The translations under genes and the position numbers were made by a program. The notes beneath the pieces were generated by a model, which was given only the letters and a program-made list of their open reading frames with translations, was not told the DNA's origin and searched no databases. Below, piece by piece: positions 9,301 through 13,999 of a stretch of DNA of 13,999 nt. The stretch lies in NCBI GenBank assembly GCA_028565635.1, contig JAOXYB010034885.1, forward strand, positions 1 to 13,999, in the 5' to 3' direction. This stretch comes from Phoronis ovalis. Its lineage: Eukaryota > Phoronida > Phoronidae. Numbering within the stretch: the first letter of the stretch is position 1; each line of letters begins with the position of its first letter.

Positions 9301-12300
9301 GCCACAGATATTTCCTCCAACTGCTCCTCTTCAACAGTAACACTTACAGCTTCCTGCATGTTTTTAAGTTCCTTGGCATCTGAAGCTTCTATAGATTTCT
9401 TCACAACAGAACCTGATATGCATTCATCTGTAGCAACACCAATAGTTTCCTTAACGGAAGCAATGTTTCTTTTTTCATATTCTGACTTTGCCTTTTCACT
9501 TTTTCCAGAATCAATGTATTCCATAATTTCAACAATAGATTCTTCAACAGTGTCTATACTTTCTTCATGTTTTATGGGAATGCTTACATCTTCAGAGCAT
9601 TTGACAGTGTTTATAGCGGTCACTTCAATACTTTGTTCATGAACACTACTGTCTGCATTTATTTTAGTTTCAGTACCAAGAATTGGTTCGGTAAGGCTGC
9701 GACTAGCTACTTGCCCCTGCAGTTGACCTGCATTTTGTGACTGTAGGTCTGCTACTGTTTCCACAGGCTCAAAAACTTCAACCACTTCAATAATTTCCTC
9801 TGTTATCTCTTCTGTTTCCAGTTCCTCTATCTCATCTAATATGTCTTGGTCAGTTGTTTTTATTGTCAGTTCTAGTTCTACAGGTTTACTAGCAATATCT
9901 GGTGGTTCAACTGTTTGATATTTTTCAGATTCTTCTATGGTACCTTTTTGTATAGGCAAATGATGTTTTTCTGTTTTATTACTTTCACCCTTTTGCATCT
10001 CAGTAATTTCTACCTTGTCTTCATTAAACTCAATATTTTTACTAGCCAGCCCAGTATCTGATGATATCTTTTCAAACAATACTAGTTTATTAACAGCCTG
10101 TTCTTTCTCAGATTCATTTGTGACACCTTTTTCTCTTGGTGAACAGATAATTTGTTGCTCAGACTTCTCAGTATTACCTGTTTGGTTCTCAATAACTTGC
10201 ACTTGGCTTTGCGCAGTTTCTGCATTATGCTTTATTTCTTCTCCAGCTAAAGAAAATCACACTAATGTGAAAACAACAATATTTTAACATATATATTATA
10301 CAGTAAGTACTAGATTGCCAAAGGCACTGATAGGTGACAATCGAACATGGAAACCTGTGAAAAGACATTTGGGGCAGGCATTTTTTCTGATCGCTTTGAT
10401 GCAAAAACATGTTCGTATATCTTCAAATGTATGAATAAACTGTATGCATGATCATAATGTTACCTAGCTACCAGTCAAAGGCAGGGTTGTTGCTATTGAC
10501 TTTCATGAAGCTTGCATGACATCTAAATGACCTTTCATAATTTTTATATAGATTTTAGAAAGTCATTGTTTTTTTGGAACTCTTTGACCTCAAAATGACC
10601 CCTTGACCATTAACGGCTTAGTTCTAAATGCATATAGTTGTTTTCTGAATTGAAATTTCACACCATTTTGAAGTTTTGACTTCTAGATGACATATTAGAT
10701 CTCAATATCAACTCCCCCTAAACCTAGGAGACTATCAAATGTGAAATTCCAAGCCAGTATGTTATTAGTTACAGCGTATTTCTTCCATAAAATTAATTGT
10801 AAAGATACTAAAACAAATATTCTCAAAAGTTATGAAAATGACCTCTTTGGCATCAGAATGAAAAAAAGTACAAAAGCAGTAGGCTTGGCTGCCTTGCAGC
10901 AACCATAATTAAACTCTGCACAAAATCATTTTATCCATGTTTTGCTTGTTGTAATGATTTCAGTCTGCCATGCCAAAAATAAACATTCTTCAGCTAATTA
11001 AATGCATTTTTCATCAATTAAAGAGTTAACAACCAGAGTATGGCTGCTTGGCACCCTTGATTTTGTAGATAATTTACAATGACATGGTTGGGTACCATCT
11101 ATAGCAATTAGGCAATATGATGAAGCACATATATGGTCAGTAAATCTTACAGCATATGATTCAAGTTGGCTAATCAAATGCTTCAACATACAACCAAGTT
11201 ATTGAATGCATTTAAGAATACTAAACTATTGCAACACAAATTTAATACATGTAATAATTATGTTGCTAGACTTCCATAATAATTATTAAATATTTATGTT
11301 AAAATATTTATGTAAAACATATTTTCATTAAAAAATGCTGGTATATAAATACTTTGTTTAATGTAATAGAAATACTTTTTGATTTCATGCATGCAGAATA
11401 AACATTACTGGCTATTCCCTAAATTTCTCTACAGAAAACATAGTAGCTAAACAGGTCGGAAAATAGCACAAGCTAATGCACTCTTAAAATAGTGGCATAT
11501 GATAACAGTTTATTTTGAGATCCTAGCTGGAAGTAGTAAGTGGTTCCAATGGTATTACCACATAAGGTAGTGCCTACTGCAGTAAATGAACATTCATGTA
11601 TTCATTGTTAAAGCAAATAATCTGTGGTTATGGTACTATATAGGCTATGCTCACAGTTATGCTTCAATTATTTTATTTTGAAATAAGGGATACTTATAGT
11701 GTTTTTTTTTCAGAAGTAGTGGGAATGTAGGTGATCAAGTAGTGACAAAAGTAAAAATAAACCAGATGTCTAAACTTAGTATATACCGTATGCATCAAAA
11801 TGGGTAAACAGGCTTTTATTTTGTAAAGTAATCACGTAGACACTACCTTTATCTTTGTTTTGGTAATTTACATGGACAATAAAACAGGGAGGCTTTTTTC
11901 TTATCATAAGTTGTACTTCTTTAAGTGCTTGAAATTCATTACTGACTAAAACAACATGCTTCATAATTACGAGGCTGCAACAAGTATTTTAATATTGACT
12001 ACACTGCTTCGGAATGCAGTGAATTGTTTTTTTATAAAACCATGCAATTGTCATAATTGTACAGCACAGTTAATTGGACAGATCAGACAGTACAATATGA
12101 GAAATGCTATATAACCACACCTTTGACACTAAGATGTGAACTTGTTCTTGCTACTCCCTCAGAGTTCTCTGCCTGGCATATATAGGAACCTTCATCTTTT
12201 GGAGTTATGTCCTCAATCAACATGCAAATGTAGCCATCTTCTGTGACTGAGAAGTTATATCGATTATTATGAGTTATATCCTTTCCATTCTTATACCAAG

Positions 12301-12402
12301 TTATCTTTGGACGAGGCACACCAATCACTTGACACTCAAACTTTTTAGTTGTTCCAACACAAACCTCTTCTAATGCTGACATGGTAAAAAGGAACTCGGG
12401 AG
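168..12402 (-). CDS. unc-89-like: Obscurin/UNC-89-like giant muscle protein, C-terminal part (9 exons, 5' incomplete)
   Basis: Spliced model join(complement) of 12402-12121, 10246-8834, 7700-7490, 7321-7209, 4993-4796, 3024-2933, 2726-2580, 2457-2361, 349-168. All introns are GT-AG and all phases agree (1,1,2,1,1,0,0,1), leaving 911 residues and a TAA stop. Domains in window numbering: Ig I-set 1 (2-94), acidic low-complexity spacer (96-535), Ig 2 (540-631), Ig 3 (649-739), acidic linker (741-770), SH3 (about 775-830), charged serine-rich tail (831-911). Obscurin/UNC-89 proteins are sarcomeric M-band scaffolds with many Ig domains, an SH3, a RhoGEF-PH pair and kinase domains. The Ig-Ig-SH3 order and the SH3 stretch VVEVLDTVKPNVWLVR point to that family from memory of family features, not from a search. 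A different Ig/SH3 titin-like protein is the main alternative. The 5' exons lie beyond base 13999. Confidence 0.72.
190..191 (-). promoter_or_regulatory. Candidate alternative splice donor in the last exon
   Basis: On the minus strand the exon reads AAAGAG/GTAGCT. The GAG/GTA part fits a donor; positions +4 to +6 (GCT) fit poorly. Using it would end the exon after ITTKVKE (phase 0) and drop the TAA, which lies 20 bases further on in repeat-derived sequence. This is a hypothesis, driven by the expectation that a RhoGEF domain follows the SH3 in the obscurin family. Confidence 0.3.
640..991. mobile_element. Short non-autonomous element with inverted ends and internal 30 bp tandem units
   Basis: The left end starts CCCGGGGATACTTCACAC and runs on to GTAGGGGTGCGTGGCAC. 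The right end, read on the minus strand, starts CCCAGGGGGCTACTTAGG and runs on to ATAGGGATGTGCCGC. The two match as an imperfect terminal inverted repeat of about 40 bp. Between them, from about 685 to 950, are eight or nine degenerate units of 30-31 bp, the clearest being AAACCGGATCCTCTCTGC and CTAATTTGGTCAAA. No coding capacity is seen. MITE-like elements and Helentron-type elements can both have such internal arrays; the superfamily cannot be decided here. It lies in the last intron. Confidence 0.65.
1178..1601. repeat. Large imperfect inverted repeat (about 170 bp arms, 82 bp loop)
   Basis: The arm at 1178-1350 matches the reverse complement of 1433-1601 along nearly its full length with scattered mismatches and small gaps. 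The best block is 17 bases identical: CAAATCACAGTGAAAGT at 1258-1274 against its complement at 1513-1529. Other paired blocks include TACAAGGATT, GGCAAGC, TAGCAT and TTTTAACTC. It could be two head-to-head copies of one dispersed repeat or a single foldback element. In transcripts it could form a long hairpin. Confidence 0.8.
1750..1868. repeat. 42 bp tandem repeat, about 2.7 copies
   Basis: Units start at AGTAT (1750, 1792, 1835). The first two share TTCTCAAGGTATTGTAGTAACT with one mismatch; the third is degenerate (TTCTAATTGTAGTATGTTAC). It is non-coding and intronic. Confidence 0.7.
2361..2457 (-). CDS. Exon H: last SH3 strand and linker
   Basis: A 97 bp exon, phase 0 in and phase 1 out, 122 bp from exon G. 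Acceptor ATTGTAG at 2458-2459, donor GAAG/GTATGC at 2360. Only this frame is open. It begins VCYVPCDLLSP, matching the closing strand of SH3 domains (usual form GWVPxxYL, with Trp replaced by Tyr and the later Tyr by Leu here). It then runs NHMEVKESQVPSLAVTVPDNE, a short linker. The last base G joins AA of the next exon to give Glu. The pyrimidine tract before the acceptor is poor, but the fit to the SH3 end and to both phases makes the exon convincing. Confidence 0.82.
2580..2726 (-). CDS. Exon G: SH3 domain, main part
   Basis: A 147 bp exon (49 codons, phase 0 both ends) with acceptor TGCTTGTAG and donor CAG/GTTAGA. It encodes EYVLKQEFTDENKN, FTFYKGDVVEVLD and KPNVWLVRQQ, the RT-loop, diverging-turn and n-Src pattern of an SH3 domain. 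The FYKGDVVEVL core is typical. The ligand-binding motif is not: where classical SH3s have ALYDY this has LKQEF, and of the usual Trp pair only the second is kept (VW). Similar loss at the Trp pair is, to my recollection, seen in obscurin SH3s. UNC-89's SH3 is reported to bind paramyosin in C. elegans; whether this one does is unknown. It ends in the next exon. Confidence 0.87.
2933..3024 (-). CDS. Exon F: charged linker before the SH3
   Basis: A 92 bp exon, phase 1 in and phase 0 out, too short to stand out as an open frame. Acceptor TTGTTTTCAG at 3025-3026 and donor GAG/GTAAGA at 2932 are both strong. With the G carried from exon E it encodes AMTEQESETSIDDTDL, then AAIVQKIESEKSERE: 31 residues, acidic then mixed-charge, possibly helical. 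Its phase-0 end matches the SH3 exon 206 bp further on. No domain is recognisable. The call rests on strong splice sites, phase agreement at both ends and a reading free of stops. Confidence 0.82.
4237..4272. repeat. Perfect 16 bp hairpin
   Basis: ATTATTGCATATTACT (4237-4252), loop CATT, then the exact reverse complement AGTAATATGCAATAAT (4257-4272). It has no U-tract of a terminator type and lies mid-intron. It may be a small palindromic repeat or the fold centre of a MITE. Confidence 0.85.
4341..4506. repeat. Short element related to 640-991
   Basis: It begins CCCGGGTATTTTCC and ends CGGACCCCTGGG, like the CCCGGGGATACTT and GCCCCCTGGG ends of the 640-991 element. Inside are minus-strand blocks with ATACCC or GTCCCT next to TTTTGGAAAA, again about 30 bp scale but more degraded. 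Membership of the same family is likely but not certain. Confidence 0.5.
4796..4993 (-). CDS. Exon E: second part of Ig domain 3
   Basis: A 198 bp exon, symmetric phase 1. Acceptor TTTTAACAG precedes GTTTACC at 4993; donor GAAG/GTTTGT is at 4795. It encodes LPAPTVTWFKEGKPL (core Trp), THWIEIPKSSLLDAGEYTC (F-strand Cys 721), SANNSAG and the last strand FCNINLHVE. Joined to exon D it makes one complete Ig I-set domain with the F-strand Cys but no B-strand Cys. It also has a Cys at 698 (YHIC), at the same place as Cys 591 in Ig 2. The intron upstream (4994-7208) splits Ig 3 at the same Gly codon and phase as the intron splitting Ig 2, which suggests the two domains arose by duplication. Confidence 0.9.
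5200..5540. repeat. TGACC-rich degraded repeat (tentative)
   Basis: GACC words recur on this strand (TTGACCCG, TTTGACCCC, TTTGACC, CATGACCTTTAGG, CAGACCTCAAGG, CTGACCC). The 13-mer CATGACCTTTAGG recurs on the other strand near 13654-13666, and a similar TGACC-rich patch lies at 10530-10610. These look like remnants of an interspersed repeat, with no clear boundaries. Confidence 0.35.
5876..6111. repeat. Candidate short element with TTAAGGTGGCATAT end
   Basis: The left end TTAAGGTGGCATATAGG is mirrored, with mismatches, by the reverse complement of the right end (TTAGGGTCGCCATTTGG at about 6095-6111). The first 14 bases are identical to minus-strand bases 171-158 at the end of the last coding exon. 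A perfect palindrome TTTTTATTAATAAAAA sits at 5944-5959 and a 14-base version at 6241-6254. No coding capacity. Confidence 0.5.
6349..6395. repeat. CCTTCG/CGAAGG palindrome-rich patch
   Basis: CCTTCG at 6351 and 6362, CGAAGG at 6390, and CTCGAA between them, in an otherwise AT-rich intron. GATGGCC just before is mirrored by GGCCATC near 6417. Probably the remains of a small inverted-repeat element. Confidence 0.4.
6487..6663. repeat. Two direct copies of a 46-50 bp block, 126 bp apart
   Basis: GGATAATGCTTGCAA starts at both 6487 and 6613. Both are followed after a gap by GTGTATCTTT, GGTAG and CATTT. On the minus strand the pair gives KHYP-containing peptides in one 69-codon open stretch, but no known domain is recognised. 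Confidence 0.6.
7209..7321 (-). CDS. Exon D: linker and first strands of Ig domain 3
   Basis: A 113 bp exon, phase 2 in and phase 1 out, with acceptor TATATTATAG at 7322 and donor AAAG/GTTTGT at 7208. It encodes a short acidic linker (SSETVEKEVDSP), then PEFVTKPVSTTVTEVEEA and the B strand KFTSIVK, the first third of an I-set Ig domain that continues in exon E. In the B strand the expected Cys is replaced by Ser (residue 670). Together with exon C it forms a frame-neutral pair (1-2, 2-1), so both could be skipped together without a frameshift. An open reading continues to about 7084 past the donor, but that tail (LCCISLTNAE) has no Ig character and is intron. Confidence 0.85.
7490..7700 (-). 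CDS. Exon C: second part of Ig domain 2
   Basis: A 211 bp exon, phase 1 in and phase 2 out. Acceptor TATACATAG precedes GTACACC at 7700. It continues Ig 2 with TPVPEVLWFKYGKPI (core Trp), HYSLTIAEANLSDAGEYS and a final strand IYQSVSIDV. The F strand reads GEYSVTAVN: the position normally held by the second disulphide Cys (residue 613) is Val, while the B-strand Cys 562 from the previous exon is kept. An extra Cys lies at 591 (NISC). The donor CCTTT/GTTAGT is not canonical on the exon side, but it is the only nearby choice whose phase fits the next exon, making the split codon TTA (Leu). The intron to the next exon is only 168 bp. The Ig call is secure; the exact donor is slightly less so. Confidence 0.85.
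7701..8833 (-). other. Intron 2, 1133 bp, mostly transposon
   Basis: It splits Ig 2 between exons B and C at a phase-1 Gly codon. The TA-flanked element at 7736-8604 makes up 869 bp. The 8607-8833 remainder is AT-rich with nothing recognised. The element ends 35 bases from the acceptor, so it may influence acceptor or branch-point use. Confidence 0.8.
7736..8604. mobile_element. Non-autonomous TA-flanked transposon (Tc1/mariner/pogo type), 869 bp
   Basis: The ends are perfect 18 bp terminal inverted repeats: CAGTATGCCTAAAAAAAT at 7736-7753 and its reverse complement at 8587-8604. Each is flanked by TA (7734-7735 and 8605-8606), the target duplication typical of Tc1/mariner/pogo transposons, whose ends often start CAG. 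Inside, both sub-terminal parts are GC-richer with GGCCGG/CCGGCC words, and the core (about 7870-8440) is AT-rich. No long open frame exists on either strand, so it must have been moved by a transposase from elsewhere. It fills most of the intron between exons B and C; without it and one TA that intron would be about 262 bp. Confidence 0.85.
8834..10246 (-). CDS. Exon B: long acidic disordered spacer plus first strands of Ig 2
   Basis: A 1413 bp exon, phase 1 in and phase 1 out, open throughout. Acceptor TTTCTTTAG precedes CTGGAG at 10246; donor AAG/GTAAAT is at 8833. Residues 96-535 are rich in Glu, Ile, Val, Ser and Thr with almost no Gly, Pro or Trp, so I read them as an extended or disordered acidic linker with no known enzymatic fold. 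Acidic blocks recur with the pattern of EEIIEVVEVFEPVETV: at about 9812-9753, 9560-9510 and 9190-9135. The last 27 residues, from PPRITEQLEDI to LLQCGIQ (8912-8834), are the A and B strands of an Ig domain finished in the next exon. Long acidic or repetitive spacers are known in titin-like proteins, but I do not recognise this one. Being symmetric, the exon can be skipped in frame, though that would remove half of Ig 2. Confidence 0.88.
10247..12120 (-). other. Intron 1, 1874 bp
   Basis: It lies between Ig 1 and the acidic exon. A TGACC/TGACATC-rich stretch at about 10500-10760 resembles the patch at 5200-5540. Otherwise it is AT-rich, with short open stretches on the minus strand that show no protein similarity I recognise. 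Confidence 0.72.
12121..12402 (-). CDS. Exon A: Ig I-set domain 1
   Basis: This 282 bp exon is symmetric (phase 1 in, phase 1 out) and encodes one whole Ig I-set domain, the usual one-exon-one-module layout of titin-like genes. It opens with PEFLFTMSALEEV, has the B-strand Cys (FEC, residue 24), the core Trp (TWYKNG, 36) and the F-strand DEGSYIC (Cys 76), and ends RTSSHLSVK. Both disulphide cysteines and the Trp are present, so the fold should be standard. The acceptor reads TTGTTAG before CTCCCGAG at 12402. The donor at 12120-12119 is GTGTGG, a weak match to consensus, so some skipping or another donor is possible. Skipping would keep the frame. The domain type is near certain; its place in the family is inferred from the exons downstream. 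Confidence 0.9.
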
Positions 12403-13999
12403 CTAACAACAAACAAATTAGAAAGCTTCAGCAAAAAATGTTTCACAAAGGCAAAACAAAGAGAAATGGATACTTTTTATCCCAAAACTTAAAAAAATCA
12501 ATGCTGCTGGTAACAAAAGAAAATGGATCAAATAAACCTCTTCTAAAAACCAAACCACTTCATAGAATGTAAATCATCTTGTGTCTTACCCTCTTAAGTT
12601 TTGGAAGGCAAAATAACCAACTGAAGCCAACAGCAGCCAGATGAAGGAACAAGCTGTAAAGAATCTGACCAGCTATATAAAGAACAACATATAACTAATC
12701 TGGCATCTTCCATTAATTGCTAGTAGGGGAAGACAGACAAATCAAAAATAGATTTCAAACTGCTATTATTGCCATTTTAAATTTCCATATAATTTACTTT
12801 TCTTTTATTTAGCTTTATATTTAGATCTCATCAGTAGCCTAAACTCTTTCTTAACAGCATTCAATCATTTCATGCATTCTTGATATAACTCCTTGCGATA
12901 CCTGCTGATTCAGTAGGAAAAAGTATGTCCAGTATGTTGATGAATATAAATATCAATTATGTTATAATTACACCTGTTCATAATGTAAATACTTGTAATA
13001 ATTGGTGATAAATATGTGCCACCCTATTGAGTACAGTTTTTTATCCAGGGTTTAGCAACAATTCACTACTGAGCACAGGGTATATATTTTCACCCTTGAC
13101 AATAAAAGCGCTTCTCACACGGTATGGTTATCTCAATTTCTACCCCAAGAAAGCTGATCAGGCTTTTTGAAAATCAAACACACTCGCAATGGATTTTTTT
13201 TTTCTACCAAAAATATAAACAAAATTTAAAAGGTTGAGAAGCACTAAGATAGTGGTACTGTTATTTGATTAAAATATTCTTTTCTAATTTTTGTAACTAA
13301 ACTGAAGAAAAAAAGACACAAAAATATACATATTTGGAAAAAATATTCTTTAAATCCAAAAAGCAAAATTTGGAAACTAGTTGATCTAGTAATAATGATC
13401 TCATAAATGGTTTGCTTGGGAAAAAGTGAGTTGAAAACCTCTCCACCTATAAATTTGAAACTTTTCCCATCTGAAAACGTTTAAGTTTTAAAAATATTTG
13501 CACAAAACTGAGCTCCACATATCTACAACAATGTCTCAGATTTTTAAAATTTTATTTGCTGACAAGTTACGAAAGTTTCAAAATCAGCAAAATAATGATC
13601 ATTAAAATTTATAACTTTTAAATAAATCAAAGCAAAATTTTACAAGGCCAAGACCCTAAAGGTCATGTCAAGCTGCTTTAAATGCAAACTAGAGATTACG
13701 TGCAACATCATTCAATTTGTTGTAAAAAAGGTAATGAAAATGAAAAAATTGAAAACGTATAGTGTGTAGTTTTTTATCTGTAGTTGGCATTGCATGAATT
13801 ATGACATGATTAAACAAGGATATTGATGCACTCCAGGCGCATGGGGATTTCCACCGTTTTCTGGAACACGGTCACGAAATTTCTGGGGAAAAAAATCCTA
13901 GAAAATCCTATAAAAATCATGCTAAAAGTTGTTTCGAAAACGGTCACGATTTCCTGACCGTTTTCCTAGGCTAGAAGCGGTTCCTTTGTTCCTCTATGC
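12403..13999 (-). other. Upstream intron (partial), 1597 bp
   Basis: Exon A has a clear acceptor and phase-1 entry, so this is intron, not promoter. I find no further Ig exon. The stretch is AT-rich to about 13820, then enters the palindrome-rich segment at 13830-13999. Confidence 0.7.
13833..13978. repeat. CCGTTTT/AAAACGG palindromic repeat segment
   Basis: A perfect inverted repeat AAAACGGTCA (13937-13946) and TGACCGTTTT (13955-13964) encloses 8 bases. CGGTCACGA occurs twice in direct orientation (about 13870 and 13941), and CCGTTTTC twice (about 13854 and 13958). It is GC-richer than its surroundings and probably part of a mobile or satellite-like element cut by the window end. Confidence 0.55.

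Noticed and set aside
8881-10287. Plus-strand open frames (8881-9135, 9259-9642, 10015-10287)
   Set aside because: They are antisense to the acidic exon. Their Ser/Cys/Thr-rich composition is what the complement of Glu/Ser codons gives, and they have no domain.
10225-11964. Minus-strand open stretches at 10225-10410, 10998-11189 and 11776-11964
   Set aside because: They are intronic, have no recognisable domain, and their composition is that of AT-rich non-coding DNA.
12381-12572. Plus-strand Lys/Asn-rich open stretch
   Set aside because: It is A-rich intron sequence overlapping the Ig 1 acceptor in antisense.

Overview
This is animal (metazoan) genomic DNA. It is AT-rich and carries the 3' part of one large minus-strand gene of the giant muscle-protein type (obscurin/UNC-89-like). 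The gene is split into nine coding exons by AT-rich introns full of degraded repeats. No bacterial gene organisation is present. The long AT-rich introns and many short non-autonomous repeats would fit a marine invertebrate, with a mollusc or other lophotrochozoan as my best guess, but the sequence does not prove the phylum.

On the minus strand, from high to low coordinates, the exons are: 12402-12121 (Ig domain 1), 10246-8834 (a 1.4 kb exon coding a long acidic, probably disordered spacer and the first strands of Ig 2), 7700-7490 (rest of Ig 2), 7321-7209 (linker and start of Ig 3), 4993-4796 (rest of Ig 3), 3024-2933 (acidic linker), 2726-2580 (most of an SH3 domain), 2457-2361 (end of the SH3 and a linker) and 349-168 (a basic then acidic serine-rich tail ending in TAA). 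Every junction is GT-AG and every phase matches, giving one open frame of 911 residues, the first shared with an exon outside the window. No promoter, start codon or poly(A) signal lies in the window.

The order Ig, acidic spacer, Ig, Ig, SH3 resembles the part of vertebrate obscurin that leads into its SH3-RhoGEF-PH block. In C. elegans UNC-89 the SH3 is instead near the N-terminus. Here the frame stops soon after the SH3. The stop codon lies inside a 14-base word repeated exactly at 5876-5889, at the edge of a dispersed repeat. So the stop may be a repeat-supplied isoform end, or it may be intronic, with the RhoGEF part lying beyond base 1.

The introns hold the rest of the interest. There is an 869 bp TA-flanked element with 18 bp perfect terminal inverted repeats (7736-8604, Tc1/mariner/pogo type), several short elements with about 30 bp internal tandem units and CCCGGG/CCTGGG-type ends (1-176, 640-991, 4341-4506), a large imperfect inverted repeat (1178-1601), a perfect 16 bp hairpin (4237-4272), and tandem or palindromic segments near 1750, 6487 and 13830. 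I saw no tRNA, rRNA, CRISPR or plus-strand gene.
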